A stretch of DNA of 64,000 nt from Aquirufa lenticrescens. Its GTDB lineage: Bacteria; Bacteroidota; Bacteroidia; Cytophagales; Spirosomataceae. Shown one piece after another: positions 51,719 to 62,105 of this stretch; the stretch's first letter is position 1, and every line of letters begins with the position of its first letter. The notes under the pieces are model-generated. The model saw only the letters and a list, made by a program, of their open reading frames with translations, did not search any database and had not been told where the DNA came from. The DNA is taken from contig NZ_CP049834.1 of NCBI RefSeq assembly GCF_019916085.1, positions 1,936,501 to 2,000,500 of the forward strand, given 5' to 3'. Made by a program: the position numbers and the translations under genes.

Positions 51719-52041
51719 GTTAATTTAGGGTTATTTTTGTGGCGGTCCGCATCGCGTTCCGTCTTCTTTAAGAGGTTCTGTTTCAGAGCCTCTTCTAGGT
51801 TAATTCCGGTTTGGTTTGCCAAACAAATCAACACGAATAACACATCAGCCATCTCATCGCCTAAGTCCTTGTTCTTATCGGATTCTTTCTCGGATTGTTC
51901 CCCATAACGACGCGCAATAATACGCGCGACTTCCCCCACTTCTTCGGTCAGCATCGCCATATTTGTTAACTCGCTGAAATAGCGAACCCCTACGGTCTTA
52001 ATCCACTCGTCTACTTGTTGCTGCGCGTTTGAAATTGTCAT
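51715..52041 (-). CDS. MazG-like nucleotide pyrophosphohydrolase
   Basis: A 108-residue all-helical NTP pyrophosphatase. It has the metal-binding ExxE...ExxD pattern: MLTEEVGEVARII and DLGDEMADVLFVLICLANQTGI. Such small MazG-type enzymes hydrolyse non-canonical NTPs or dUTP-like substrates. It lies 2 bp after dtd and forms a small quality-control operon with it. Confidence 0.85.
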   Translation of the reverse strand: MTISNAQQQVDEWIKTVGVRYFSELTNMAMLTEEVGEVARIIARRYGEQSEKESDKNKDLGDEMADVLFVLICLANQTGINLEEALKQNLLKKTERDADRHKNNPKLT

Positions 52042-52043
52042 AA

Positions 52044-52493
52044 TTAAGGGTTTTTAGAGTCGATGATAATGGTGACCGGTCCGTCGTTCGTCAAGTTGAT
52101 TTGCATATCGGCTCCGAAGACGCCGGTTTGGATTTGTTTACCTATTTTTTCAGTCAAAGTTTTAATCATCAGCTCATACAACGGAATGGCTTGTTCAGGC
52201 CGTGCGGATTCCAAAAAGCTAGGGCGATTCCCCTTGCGAGTCGCCGAATACAGGGTAAACTGACTTACTAATAAGAGCTCACCGTTAACGGCCTGTAAAT
52301 CTACATTCATTTTTCCCTCCTCATCGGAGAAAATACGTAATCCAGCTATTTTGCTCGCTAAATACGCCACATCTTCCTGCGTGTCATCTACGTGAATGCC
52401 TAATAAAACCACAAAACCCTGTTGAATGGAGGCTTGCAGTGCACCCTCAATGTGCAGAGTTGCTTGACTTACGCGTTGAATAACGGCAATCAT
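52044..52493 (-). CDS. dtd: D-aminoacyl-tRNA deacylase
   Basis: A 149-residue DTD. The two conserved motifs that form the active site across the dimer are present: SQFTLYSATRKGNRPSF (about residues 78-94) and the Gly-Pro motif near the C-terminus, NDGPVTIIID. It removes D-amino acids and glycine mischarged on tRNA. It lies 2 bp from mgtE and 2 bp from the MazG-like gene. Confidence 0.95.
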   Translation of the reverse strand: MIAVIQRVSQATLHIEGALQASIQQGFVVLLGIHVDDTQEDVAYLASKIAGLRIFSDEEGKMNVDLQAVNGELLLVSQFTLYSATRKGNRPSFLESARPEQAIPLYELMIKTLTEKIGKQIQTGVFGADMQINLTNDGPVTIIIDSKNP

Positions 52494-52494
52494 A

Positions 52495-53871
52495 TTACAA
52501 GAGTAGGTAAACGATCAAGAAATAGACCCCGTAACCTAGGATGTCGTTTGTCGTTGTGATAAACGGGCCACTCGCCACCGCTGGATTTATCTTTAATTGA
52601 TTCAATACCAAGGGGGTAATGGTACCCATTAGACTAGCCAGCATTACCACCGCGAAAAGAGAGATGGAAACGGTCATGGATAACATGATTTGGCCTGAAT
52701 CCACTAATAATGAACATCCAAAAGCGAATATCGCTGCGATTAATGCGTTGATTAAAGCAACTAAGAGTACTTTCTGAAGACGTTTCCACAACGTAGTATC
52801 TAAACCACTTTTGTCTGCTAAAGACTGTACAATCAAAGAGGAGGATTGAATTCCTACATTGCCACCGGTCGAACCAATCAAAGGAATAAAGGCAGAAATG
52901 GCTGGTAAAAGGGAGATGGTGTCGTCGAAACGATCAATGATTTTGGCAGCTAAAAAACTACCCACCATACCACCAATCAACCAAGGCAAACGAGAACGAA
53001 CTAATAACCACACGGAGTCATCTTCCTCCACATCCTCTGAGATACCGGCCATGACCTGAATATCCTCTTGTGCGGATTCTGTGATGAAATCGACCACGTC
53101 ATCGATGGTAATGCGGCCTAATAAACGTCCTTGAATATTAACCACCGGAATGGCCTCTAAATCGTATTTCTGCATTAAATCGGCTACTTCCTCGCCGGAG
53201 GCATAGGTCTGAACCGAAACAATTTCATCATCTTCATAGACGTCTGCGATCTTAGAACCACGCTTCGCTAAAATGATTTTCTTTAAAGAAACAGTGCCCA
53301 ATAACTTCCCGTCATCATCGATGACATACACCGAATACACTTTCTCCACATCCTCTGCCTGCTTGCGGATTTCCTCGACACATTCGGTCACAGTTTGAGA
53401 AATATTAATCTTGATTAACTCTTTTTGCATTAGACCACCGGCACAGTCTTCGTCGTAATGCATTAAATCGATAATGAAACGGGCCTGTTCGCGGTCTTTC
53501 AAGAGTGCGATCACTTCCTCGCGTACCTTGACAGGTTGCTCGTTCAGGATATCCACCGCATCATCGGAGTCAATTACGTTGATGTATTGCGCTACCTCCT
53601 TGGAAGTAAAGTTCTTTAAGAATTTCTTGCGGTCATCTGCGTCTAGGGTTGAGATGATTTCAGCAGCGATTTTCGTGTCAATTAATAACACGATATATTT
53701 CGCTTCTTCCGTTGTTAACTCGATTAAGATTTGCGTGATATCCGCAGGGAATAAGCCGTCTAGCTTCAATAAAATCTCCTCATTCGCCTGATTTTCGATT
53801 AAATGGCGAACGTCCTCTATGAACTCTTTGGTTAGTTCAAACGGAAGGTGATTTGGGTTAACTTCTTCCAT
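52495..53871 (-). CDS. mgtE: Magnesium transporter MgtE
   Basis: A 458-residue MgtE. An N-terminal superhelical domain (about residues 20-130) is followed by two CBS domains (about 135-255) and five C-terminal membrane segments (from about 285), including the pore-lining GSTGGNVGIQSSSL region. Cytosolic Mg2+ binds the N and CBS domains and closes the channel. It is the first gene of a block with dtd and the MazG-like gene, 50 bp downstream of rsmA. Confidence 0.93.
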   Translation of the reverse strand: MEEVNPNHLPFELTKEFIEDVRHLIENQANEEILLKLDGLFPADITQILIELTTEEAKYIVLLIDTKIAAEIISTLDADDRKKFLKNFTSKEVAQYINVIDSDDAVDILNEQPVKVREEVIALLKDREQARFIIDLMHYDEDCAGGLMQKELIKINISQTVTECVEEIRKQAEDVEKVYSVYVIDDDGKLLGTVSLKKIILAKRGSKIADVYEDDEIVSVQTYASGEEVADLMQKYDLEAIPVVNIQGRLLGRITIDDVVDFITESAQEDIQVMAGISEDVEEDDSVWLLVRSRLPWLIGGMVGSFLAAKIIDRFDDTISLLPAISAFIPLIGSTGGNVGIQSSSLIVQSLADKSGLDTTLWKRLQKVLLVALINALIAAIFAFGCSLLVDSGQIMLSMTVSISLFAVVMLASLMGTITPLVLNQLKINPAVASGPFITTTNDILGYGVYFLIVYLLL

Positions 53872-53921
53872 GATTTGAGGGATTTTAGATGAAACAGCGC
53901 AAATTAGTAAAAATAGATCGA

Positions 53922-54704
53922 TTAAGCGCCTAGGTAGCCATTATCTTTCCATAAAATCGTTAACTCGGTGAACTCGGCTACGCCTAGTTGTTCGGCACGT
54001 TTACTCAGTAAGGGATGTTCAGGTAATTGCAAGGCTCTGAGGGCATTACGCAAAGTCTTGCGACGTTGGTTAAAGGCCATCTTCACTAAAGACTTGAATT
54101 TCGCTGGATCGCATTCTAGTTTTTTGTCCCAATTTCGAACCAGGCGAATGACGCCGGAGTTGACTTTGGGAGGAGGGGTAAATACCTCCGGTCCTAAGCT
54201 GAATAAGTACTCGATATCGTAAAAGGCCTGAAGTAGCACGCTTAAAATACCGTAATCCTTATTGCCCGGCTTTGCCGCGAGGCGCACCGCTACTTCTTTT
54301 TGGAGCATGCCTACCACCTCGATGCATTGGTCTTTGTATTCCAAAATGCGGAAGAAGATCTGCGTCGAAATGAAATAAGGGAAGTTGCCCACAATGGCGA
54401 ATTTCTCTTCGCCAAAAATATTCTCCAACGGGTAGCGCAAGAAATCGCCATCAATTAAGCGCGGCCCCGTAAATTCTAAATAGTTCTTACGTAAGTAGTC
54501 CACAGACTCTTTATCGATTTCGATGAGGGAGGTTTCGTATTCCGTTTTTTTGACCAAAAACTGTGTCAACACACCCATCCCCGGCCCAATCTCCAATACT
54601 TTCGTATAGGCTCCAGCGGGCTGCAATCCATCAACGATGCGCTTTGCCGCGTCTAAATCATTTAAAAAATGTTGTCCTAAACTCTTTTTTGCTCTTACTT
54701 GCAC
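53922..54704 (-). CDS. rsmA: 16S rRNA dimethyladenosine transferase (RsmA/KsgA)
   Basis: A 260-residue SAM-dependent methyltransferase that dimethylates two adjacent adenines in helix 45 of 16S rRNA. It has KKSLGQHFLND at the N-terminus, motif I EIGPGMGVLTQ, the catalytic motif IV NFPYFIS (Asn-Leu-Pro-Tyr in most), and the C-terminal RNA-binding helices (KMAFNQRRKTLRNAL). It is transcribed divergently from the sensor kinase gene. Confidence 0.96.
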   Translation of the reverse strand: MQVRAKKSLGQHFLNDLDAAKRIVDGLQPAGAYTKVLEIGPGMGVLTQFLVKKTEYETSLIEIDKESVDYLRKNYLEFTGPRLIDGDFLRYPLENIFGEEKFAIVGNFPYFISTQIFFRILEYKDQCIEVVGMLQKEVAVRLAAKPGNKDYGILSVLLQAFYDIEYLFSLGPEVFTPPPKVNSGVIRLVRNWDKKLECDPAKFKSLVKMAFNQRRKTLRNALRALQLPEHPLLSKRAEQLGVAEFTELTILWKDNGYLGA

Positions 54705-54776
54705 CGGGTCTCTGGGGTTTAAGGAGTAAAATTAAGCCCTTTTTTGTACATTTAAGCAAAATTTTCGATTAAAGGC

Positions 54777-57700
54777 ATGGAGGACAAGCAGGCCCTGATT
54801 AAAACATTGGATTCCCTGAAGCTTTTTGGCATCGTTATGGCGCTCGATGGCACCATTACGCATGCGAATGCCTACACGCACCAATTGCTAGGCTATAAGC
54901 CGGGAGATTTAAATGGTCAGGATTTCTTTAGTACGCTTGTGCCGGACGGAGAGAGCGAAATCCGCCGCACTGCTTTTGACAAAGCCATCCAGACTGGAGG
55001 CCTTTTCGAAGAACGCGAACGGAATTACAAAACGAAATCAGGGGCCATCAAGTGGGTAGAAGTCGCTTCTACCGTGGTCAGCGATAATTTCCTGAGTATC
55101 ATAGGGGAGGACGTCAGCGAGAAGAAGAAAGTATCGGAAGCCCTTTCGCGTTCCAATGCCCAATTACAAGACTTAATTAATAATACGACCGACCTCATCC
55201 AAATCACCGGGGTGACCGGTCGTTTCCTTTTCGTAAACCGTGCCTGGTTAGAAACTATGGGATATACGGAGGAGGAAGCCAAAGATTTAAAAATACAGGA
55301 TGTGCTCCATCCCGAGTTTGCTCATCAGACGCAAGCTCAATTTGATATGTTAGCGAAAGGGGAGGATATTCCAGAATTTACCGCCGTATTTAAACGCAAA
55401 GATGGTCGTAGGCTCTATGTTTCAGGATCTGCTACTTGTCGTTTCGAACGCGGGGTACCTACGGCATACCGTTGTATTCTACATAACTCTACGGCGAAAG
55501 TCCGTGCGGAGCGAGCGAATAAATTATTCTCTTCTATCTCTCAGGTAGCGATCAATTCCTCAAATCTGGATGATTTGTTTGTGAACATTCACAAGCAATT
55601 AGGCGAGGTGATAGACGTGAAGAACTTCTTCATCGCGCAATACGATCCAGGGAAGAGTTATATCTATTTTCCTTACTACATCGATGAGTACTTTAATTCC
55701 CGGGTGCACTTTACGAAGCGCCGATTAGGGAATGGCTTGACTGAATATGCGTTGATGGCGAATAAGCCACTCATTTTACACGATGACGATATCCATCAAT
55801 TAGCCGCGGAAAAGAAGATTTACTTGTACGGGGTGGTTCCTAAAGTCATGCTCTGTGTTCCCCTCCGCATCGGAGATCGGGTGACGGGGATCATTGGGGT
55901 GAAGTCCTATGAGCGCGCGAATAAATACGAGAACCGAGATCTAGAGTTATTGGACTTTATTTCGGGTCAGGTGGCGATTGCGATATCGAGGAAGCAGGCG
56001 GAAGAGGCTTTAGCGAGAGAAACGGCTCGATTAAATTCCATCTTCGAAAGTTCGTCTCACCTCATGTGGTCCGTGAACAAGCGATTGTTGCTCATGAGCT
56101 TTAACCACGACTATGCGGACTTATTGCAGCAAGAGATTGGGATAACGCCACAATTGAATTTCAGCTCGGAGACGATGGGCTTCAAGATGATGGCGCCGGC
56201 GGAACGCAAGGTGATGGAAGAGCATTATAAACAAGCGTTTAGAGGCACGAAACAGCACTTTGAGCTTTGTTTGAAGAAGAAAGACGGGACGGATCGCTGG
56301 TTAGAGATTTATTTGAATCCGATTTTAGACCAGGGTATTATCTCAGAAGTTTCTGGTATCGCTCGGGATATTACGGATATTAAGAAGTACCAAACGGAAC
56401 TGGTGGAAGCTCGCGAACAGGCGGAGCACTCCTTGAAGGTGAAGGAGCAGTTTTTGGCGAATATGTCGCACGAAATTCGGACACCTATGAACGGGGTGAT
56501 TGGGATGGTGGACTTGCTTTGCGATACCCCGCTAGAGGAAGAACAACGGGATTATTTACAAACGATACGGAAGTCGTCGGAGACGCTACTACATATTTTA
56601 AATGATATTTTGGATTTGGCCAAAATCGAAGCAGGCAAAATGGTCTTACATCCTACGGATATTCTCTTAGAGGATGTATTCGATCGATTAATGGCTTTAT
56701 TTACGCCATTAGCGCATCAGAAAGGGAATAAAGTATCCTACAAATTAGATGATAAAGTGCCCGCTTATGTGAAGGCTGATGAGACGCGTTTACTTCAGAT
56801 TCTATCGAATCTTACATCGAATGCACTGAAGTTTACAGAAAATGGTTCCGTTAAGATCTCGGTGAAACCCATTTCAGTTTCTTCCGATGCGACGGAATTA
56901 GAAGTACGGGTGACGGATACGGGGATTGGTATCAGTCCGATGAATTTAGAAAAGCTATTCAACGCCTTCCAACAAGTCGATAATTCTACTTCCAAGAACT
57001 ATGGCGGAACGGGATTAGGTTTAGCGATTTCGCGCGAATTCTGTAAGATGATGGACGGCGAGATTGGGGTGGAGTCTGAGGAAGGAAAGGGAAGTACGTT
57101 CTGGTTTACGATTAAACTCGCGATAGGGGACTCTTCTCTAGCGGCCAAAACGAAGAAAGACGAGAATCTTTCCATTTCAGGGACTTTACATTCCGTACAC
57201 GCTAGAGTCTTATTAGTGGACGATAATGCCACAAACCGCAAGGTAGCAAGTCAGATTTTGATGAAGGCGGGTTGTGAGGTTTTAATGGCCTCCAGCGGCC
57301 AGGAAGCTATTAGTGTATTACAAAAAGACGCTCATTTCGATTTAGTGCTGATGGATATTCAAATGCCAGAAATGGATGGGATGGAGACTACACGTCGCCT
57401 GAAAGCATTGAATCTAGCCTCATTGCCACCTATCGTAGCGATGACGGCTTATGCCATGAAGGAGGATCGCGAACGATTCCTAGCGGCCGGAATGGACGAT
57501 TATTTGGCCAAACCGATACGGGCGCAGCAAATTATTGCGATGGTGTCTCGCTGGGTATCCGAGGGACATGGCTCGGTGGAGGAGGCTTTAGTGAACACTG
57601 ATTTTGTGGTTGATGAAGAAGTATTAGCCTCGCTTTCGGATGCGGTAGGCGGAGATCCGGCTTTCGTGCAAAGCATGTTAGAAGAATTTATTGCGGAGGC

Positions 57701-57944
57701 CAAAGAACAGATTGCGGCTGCTATCTCAGTTCATTCAGCTGGTAGTTGCAAAGGAGTTCAATCTGAACTGCATACGTTGAAGGGAAATTCTGGAACCTTG
57801 GGTGCGGCGCAGGTACATTCGATTTGTGAAAAGATCGAATTGAAGGCCAAAGTTTGCGATTTCTCCCAATTTGCCACCGAGATTGTTGATCTACAAATTG
57901 CTTTAAAGAATTTTGAAGACGCGATTAAAGCCAAATTCGTCTAA
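54777..57944 (+). CDS. Hybrid sensor histidine kinase (PAS-PAS-GAF-PAS-HK-REC-Hpt)
   Basis: A 1055-residue cytosolic-looking hybrid kinase. Domains in order: PAS (about 10-120), PAS (125-240), GAF (255-405), PAS (415-540), HisKA with His565 in [12 protein letters not shown], HATPase (N box [10 protein letters not shown] boxes DTGIGI and GGTGLGLAI), receiver with Asp860 in [13 protein letters not shown], and a C-terminal Hpt with His999 in [13 protein letters not shown]. So a full phosphorelay His-Asp-His is in one chain. No membrane segment is seen, so the signal is probably intracellular. The final response regulator is not adjacent. A weak terminator hairpin follows the stop. Confidence 0.93.
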   Translation: MEDKQALIKTLDSLKLFGIVMALDGTITHANAYTHQLLGYKPGDLNGQDFFSTLVPDGESEIRRTAFDKAIQTGGLFEERERNYKTKSGAIKWVEVASTVVSDNFLSIIGEDVSEKKKVSEALSRSNAQLQDLINNTTDLIQITGVTGRFLFVNRAWLETMGYTEEEAKDLKIQDVLHPEFAHQTQAQFDMLAKGEDIPEFTAVFKRKDGRRLYVSGSATCRFERGVPTAYRCILHNSTAKVRAERANKLFSSISQVAINSSNLDDLFVNIHKQLGEVIDVKNFFIAQYDPGKSYIYFPYYIDEYFNSRVHFTKRRLGNGLTEYALMANKPLILHDDDIHQLAAEKKIYLYGVVPKVMLCVPLRIGDRVTGIIGVKSYERANKYENRDLELLDFISGQVAIAISRKQAEEALARETARLNSIFESSSHLMWSVNKRLLLMSFNHDYADLLQQEIGITPQLNFSSETMGFKMMAPAERKVMEEHYKQAFRGTKQHFELCLKKKDGTDRWLEIYLNPILDQGIISEVSGIARDITDIKKYQTELVEAREQAEHSLKVKEQFLANMSHEIRTPMNGVIGMVDLLCDTPLEEEQRDYLQTIRKSSETLLHILNDILDLAKIEAGKMVLHPTDILLEDVFDRLMALFTPLAHQKGNKVSYKLDDKVPAYVKADETRLLQILSNLTSNALKFTENGSVKISVKPISVSSDATELEVRVTDTGIGISPMNLEKLFNAFQQVDNSTSKNYGGTGLGLAISREFCKMMDGEIGVESEEGKGSTFWFTIKLAIGDSSLAAKTKKDENLSISGTLHSVHARVLLVDDNATNRKVASQILMKAGCEVLMASSGQEAISVLQKDAHFDLVLMDIQMPEMDGMETTRRLKALNLASLPPIVAMTAYAMKEDRERFLAAGMDDYLAKPIRAQQIIAMVSRWVSEGHGSVEEALVNTDFVVDEEVLASLSDAVGGDPAFVQSMLEEFIAEAKEQIAAAISVHSAGSCKGVQSELHTLKGNSGTLGAAQVHSICEKIELKAKVCDFSQFATEIVDLQIALKNFEDAIKAKFV

Positions 57945-57948
57945 TATG

Positions 57949-57970
57949 CGCCATTTTGGCGTGTTTTCTC
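57949..57970 (+). terminator. Probable terminator after the hybrid kinase
   Basis: CGCCA (57949-57953) pairs with TGGCG (57957-57961) around TTT, followed by the T-rich TGTTTTCTC. The stem is short, so it is a weak terminator at best. Confidence 0.5.
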
Positions 57971-58029
57971 TTTTCGTTTTGCGAAATACAATGTCATTTT
58001 TTCCGAATTTATCGATTGGGTATTCATTT

Positions 58030-58052
58030 GCTAGGTAGGGGGAAAACCTAGC
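58030..58052 (+). promoter_or_regulatory. Hairpin in the clpB leader, next to the start codon
   Basis: GCTAGGT (58030-58036) pairs perfectly with ACCTAGC (58046-58052); the loop AGGGGGAAA holds the only purine-rich ribosome-binding candidate. The stem ends 4 nt before the clpB ATG. A heat-melted control element (RNA thermometer) is possible, since ClpB is a heat-shock protein; a role is not shown. Confidence 0.5.
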
Positions 58053-58056
58053 CGAT

Positions 58057-60657
58057 ATGAACCCAAATAATTACACTTCACAAGCTGGAATTATTATTCA
58101 AAACGCGATGGAAATCGCGAGCCAGAATGGCCAGCAAGCCATTGAAACGGGGCACCTTTTGCAAGCCATCTTGCAAGATGATACCCAAACATCCGCCTTT
58201 CTTTTAAAGAAGAACGGCGTGTCTGTTCTACAAATTCAAGAGAAATTACAAGCCATCCTTTCTTCTTACCCCAAAGTATCAGGCGCTCAGCCTTATGCGA
58301 GCAATGCCTTACAGCAAGTTTTGACGAAGGCAGAGGCTTTGAAAACTGAATTTGGCGATTCGTATGTCAGCGTAGAGATTTTATTTCTCTCTTTAATCGA
58401 ATCCAAAGATACCATCGCAGACTTATTAAAGTCGCTGGGCATCAACAATGCAAATTTTAAGAAATCCATCATAGAATTAAGAGGAAATAGAAAAGTGAAC
58501 GATCCACATGCAGAAGGTACTTACCAGTCTTTGGAAAAATACGGTAAGAATTTAAATGAATTAGCTAAAGCCGGAAAAATCGATCCGGTCATCGGACGCG
58601 ATGAAGAAATTCGCCGGGTCTTGCAGATATTATCCCGCAGAACGAAAAATAACCCCATCCTATTAGGAGAACCGGGTGTAGGTAAAACCGCCATTGTGGA
58701 AGGTCTAGCCCAACGTATCGTCTCTGGAGACGTACCCGAAAACTTGAAATCCAAGATCGTCATGTCGCTCGATATGGGACTTTTAGTAGCGGGAGCGAAG
58801 TACAAAGGAGAATTTGAGGAGCGTTTGAAAGCGGTCATCAAAGAAGTAACCGACTCCGATGGAGAAATTGTCTTGTTCATCGATGAGATTCACACCTTGA
58901 TCGGTGCAGGCGGCGGAGGCGAAGGAGCGATGGATGCCGCGAACTTGTTAAAACCTGCTTTAGCGCGTGGTGAACTTCATGCGATCGGTGCCACGACTTT
59001 GAAAGAGTACCAAAAGTACATCGAGAAAGACAAAGCCCTTGAGCGTCGTTTTCAATCCGTTTTAGTCGAAGAGCCGGATGTCGCAGATGCGATTTCCATT
59101 CTTCGCGGGATCAAGGATAAATACGAATTGCACCACGGTGTACGTATTCAGGATGACGCGGTAATTGCTGCGGTAGAATTATCGAACCGCTACATCTCAG
59201 ATCGTTTCTTACCAGATAAGGCGATCGATTTAATGGATGAGGCGGCTGCCAAAATGCGACTTGAAATTGACTCCGTTCCGGAGGAAATCGATGACATTCA
59301 GCGCAAAATTATGCAGCTAGAGATCGAACGCGAGGCGATTCGTCGCGAGAATAACAAAGAGAAAGAGACGATATTATCCCGTGATTTAGCGGATTTATCG
59401 GAGAAACGAGATGCGTTGAAGGCCAAATGGCAAGCAGAGAAATCCGTGCTCGATGCAGTTCGCGCCGAGAAGGAGACGATTGATCGCTTAAAGCTAGAGG
59501 CAGAACAAGCGGAGCGCCAAGGCGAATACGGTAAAGTAGCCGAGATACGTTACGGTCGTTTAGTCGAGTCGGAACAGAAGTTGAAAGATATGCAAGCGCA
59601 GCCAGCGGGCGAAAACTCGATGTTGCAGGAAGAGGTTACCGCCGAAAACGTGGCAGAAGTTGTCGCGAAGTGGACAGGAATTCCCGTAAGTCGTATGTTG
59701 CAAACGGAAGTGGAGAAGCTATTGCATTTGGAAGATGAATTGCACAAGCGCGTAGCTGGACAGGATCAAGCCATTGAGATGGTTTCGGATGCGGTGCGTC
59801 GCTCTCGTGCTGGATTGCAGGATCCTAAACGCCCGATTGGTTCGTTCATTTTCTTAGGTACGACCGGGGTGGGGAAGACGGAATTAGCCAAGACTTTGGC
59901 CTCTTATCTATTCAATGACGAAAACGCGATGATCCGCATCGATATGTCAGAATACCAAGAACGCCATGCGGTAAGCCGCTTAGTGGGAGCGCCTCCGGGA
60001 TACGTGGGCTATGATGAAGGCGGTCAATTAACAGAAGCGGTGCGTCGCAAGCCCTACTCGGTTGTGTTATTGGATGAGATCGAAAAGGCGCATCCGGATG
60101 TTTGGAACATCTTATTACAAGTATTAGACGAAGGTCGATTAACCGATAATAAAGGTCGTACGGCGAACTTCAAGAACACGATCATCATTATGACGTCTAA
60201 CATCGGTAGCCACTTGATTCAAGAGAAAATGGCTCAGATGGAAGGTTGGAACAATGCCTTGATTTTAGAGGAAACCAAAGAAGAAGTAATGACATTACTG
60301 AAACAGGTTGTTCGTCCTGAATTCTTGAACCGTGTCGATGAAGTCGTGCTGTTCGAACCATTGACCTTAGAGCATGCACGCAAAATTTTGGCGATTCAAT
60401 TCAAAGAGGTTCAAAAGCGTTTAGCAGAACAAAATATCACGTTGGAAGCTTCAGAAGAAGCCTTGAATAAACTCGCTACGGATGGATATGACCCGAATTA
60501 TGGTGGTCGTCCGATGAAGCGCGTACTTCAAAAAGCGGTTCTGAATGAATTGTCAAAGGCTATTTTATCGGGTAAGATTCAGAAAGATTCAGCGGTGATG
60601 ATGGAGTTGGATGCGAAGGGGGAGTTGAGTTTTGAGAATATTATCGTGGAGGTTTAA
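58057..60657 (+). CDS. clpB: ATP-dependent disaggregase ClpB
   Basis: An 866-residue Hsp104-type AAA+ protein. The N domain (1-145), NBD1 with Walker [14 protein letters not shown] and the DEIHT region, the middle coiled coil (about 410-525, the ClpB-specific insert), and NBD2 with Walker [13 protein letters not shown] and DEIEKAHPD are all present. With DnaK it rescues aggregated proteins. It has its own leader hairpin. Its stop codon TAA lies in the first unit of a heptamer array, and the length is normal. Confidence 0.97.
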   Translation: MNPNNYTSQAGIIIQNAMEIASQNGQQAIETGHLLQAILQDDTQTSAFLLKKNGVSVLQIQEKLQAILSSYPKVSGAQPYASNALQQVLTKAEALKTEFGDSYVSVEILFLSLIESKDTIADLLKSLGINNANFKKSIIELRGNRKVNDPHAEGTYQSLEKYGKNLNELAKAGKIDPVIGRDEEIRRVLQILSRRTKNNPILLGEPGVGKTAIVEGLAQRIVSGDVPENLKSKIVMSLDMGLLVAGAKYKGEFEERLKAVIKEVTDSDGEIVLFIDEIHTLIGAGGGGEGAMDAANLLKPALARGELHAIGATTLKEYQKYIEKDKALERRFQSVLVEEPDVADAISILRGIKDKYELHHGVRIQDDAVIAAVELSNRYISDRFLPDKAIDLMDEAAAKMRLEIDSVPEEIDDIQRKIMQLEIEREAIRRENNKEKETILSRDLADLSEKRDALKAKWQAEKSVLDAVRAEKETIDRLKLEAEQAERQGEYGKVAEIRYGRLVESEQKLKDMQAQPAGENSMLQEEVTAENVAEVVAKWTGIPVSRMLQTEVEKLLHLEDELHKRVAGQDQAIEMVSDAVRRSRAGLQDPKRPIGSFIFLGTTGVGKTELAKTLASYLFNDENAMIRIDMSEYQERHAVSRLVGAPPGYVGYDEGGQLTEAVRRKPYSVVLLDEIEKAHPDVWNILLQVLDEGRLTDNKGRTANFKNTIIIMTSNIGSHLIQEKMAQMEGWNNALILEETKEEVMTLLKQVVRPEFLNRVDEVVLFEPLTLEHARKILAIQFKEVQKRLAEQNITLEASEEALNKLATDGYDPNYGGRPMKRVLQKAVLNELSKAILSGKIQKDSAVMMELDAKGELSFENIIVEV

Positions 60658-60702
60658 GAGTAGAGAGAGGAGATAGTAGATAATAGATAATAGAGTAGAG
60701 AT
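60654..60702. repeat. Heptamer array B, left arm (TAGAGAT type)
   Basis: Seven units in register: TTAAGAG, TAGAGAG, AGGAGAT, AGTAGAT, AATAGAT, AATAGAG, TAGAGAT. The clpB stop codon is inside the first unit. Together with the right arm (60717-60758) it forms a long inverted repeat with a loop of only 14 bp. Confidence 0.87.
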
Positions 60703-60716
60703 AATTCACCTTTTTT

Positions 60717-60758
60717 ATCTCTACTCTATACTCTCTACTCTCTAATCTATACTCTATT
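60717..60758. repeat. Heptamer array B, right arm (ATCTCTA type)
   Basis: Six units in register: ATCTCTA, CTCTATA, CTCTCTA, CTCTCTA, ATCTATA, CTCTATT. On the minus strand they encode the last residues Asn-Arg-Val and the stop codon of the aldehyde dehydrogenase. The right arm pairs with the left arm, so transcripts from either side carry a long hairpin. Confidence 0.87.
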
Positions 60759-62105
60759 TTGCAAGCAAACCATCCTCGTAAACCGATAAATCGCCTGCGT
60801 TCCTACGCTCGTACTACGTGAATCCGTAGTAGCAGGGAAAGGTCCTCCGTGCACCATAGCGCCAGAAACTTCCACTCCCGTAGGGAAACCGTTGAATAAT
60901 AGACGGCCTACTTTTTGTAATAAGGTATCTATTAGATCCTCTGAAATTTCGGCTTTAGTGCCATGAATAGTTCCGGTTAACTGCCCGTCAATCGATTCTA
61001 TAAATGTCAACATTTCCGCTTCATTTTCGACCAAAATAGCCACGGTGCAAGGCCCGAAAACTTCTTCTAAAATTGCACGATTCGCATTAGCCGCATCTGC
61101 CACAAATAAGGCAGGAGAAGGTAGCTCGCGCGATGTTAATTTGGTAGAATGTTTAGCTAGGTTCGAAACGCCAAAAGTATAGGCTGATGCGATTCCCGGC
61201 ATTAAAAAAGTACCCAATGGTAATTTATCTAATTCCGCAGCCAGCAAATCAAGGAATGCAGCATCTTTCTTTTGAAGGATAAGTAAACCAGGATTCGTGC
61301 AGAACTGACCTACACCCAGGCAGACAGAACCAGCTAGGCTAGCGGCTAGAGCTGATGGGTTTTCGGCGATTTTGTTCGATAATAAAATAACGGGATTCAC
61401 GCTACCCATTTCCGCATAAACGGGAATCGGGTGGGGTCTACGAACAGCTAGGTCATACAAGGCTTTACCTCCTCTGTACGATCCTGTAAAACCTACCGCC
61501 TGAATGTCAGTGTGTTGCACTAATTGTGATCCTACCTCATTCGAAGAACCGTGAATCAAAGCGAAAACACCTGCGGGTAAACCACAAGAAGCGACAGCTT
61601 TAGAAATCGCTGAACCTACTAATTCTCCCGTTTTAGGATGTGCTGGATGCGCTTTGAAAACGACAGGGCAACCTGCAGCTAGGGCAGAAATTGTATCTCC
61701 ACCTGCTACTGAAAAGGCCAAAGGGAAGTTGCTTGCCCCGAAAACAGCCACAGGACCTAGTGGGATTTGGGTTTGAAATAAATCCGGTTTAGGTAATGGT
61801 GCACGGTCCGGTTGAGCGGGATCGTGGATTTCTTTTTTCCAAGCTGGATTGGAGATGAAGTCTGCGAAGGCTTGAATTTGGCCTATTGTGCGACCTCTTT
61901 CTCCCGTAATGCGCGCTTCTGGGAGGTTTGATTCCGTGCAGGCGCTTTGGATTAATTCATCACCTAAGGCCATTATTTCGCGGGAAATGGCTACCAGAAA
62001 TGCCGCGCGATCTACATCGGAAATACGACGGTAAATAGGGAATGCGGCTTTTGCAGCGGCAACGGCTGAGTCGATTTCTGCAATCGAAGCGTCTTTATAA
62101 TTCAT
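60747..62105 (-). CDS. 2-oxoglutarate semialdehyde dehydrogenase-type ALDH, C-terminus replaced
   Basis: A 452-residue NAD(P)-dependent aldehyde dehydrogenase close to the 2,5-dioxopentanoate dehydrogenases of pentose breakdown. The catalytic Cys is in GVGQFCTNPG and the Glu in YAEMGSVNP; AVFGASNFPLAF and the GGPFPATTD loop are typical. Relatives usually continue for ~25 residues after the RPVxxQN motif; here the chain reads RMVCLQN and then Arg-Val-stop encoded by heptamer array B. It also lacks an N-terminal strand present in longer relatives. The 1-bp overlap with the FAH gene shows that both are co-transcribed. Confidence 0.82.
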   Translation of the reverse strand: MNYKDASIAEIDSAVAAAKAAFPIYRRISDVDRAAFLVAISREIMALGDELIQSACTESNLPEARITGERGRTIGQIQAFADFISNPAWKKEIHDPAQPDRAPLPKPDLFQTQIPLGPVAVFGASNFPLAFSVAGGDTISALAAGCPVVFKAHPAHPKTGELVGSAISKAVASCGLPAGVFALIHGSSNEVGSQLVQHTDIQAVGFTGSYRGGKALYDLAVRRPHPIPVYAEMGSVNPVILLSNKIAENPSALAASLAGSVCLGVGQFCTNPGLLILQKKDAAFLDLLAAELDKLPLGTFLMPGIASAYTFGVSNLAKHSTKLTSRELPSPALFVADAANANRAILEEVFGPCTVAILVENEAEMLTFIESIDGQLTGTIHGTKAEISEDLIDTLLQKVGRLLFNGFPTGVEVSGAMVHGGPFPATTDSRSTSVGTQAIYRFTRMVCLQNRV

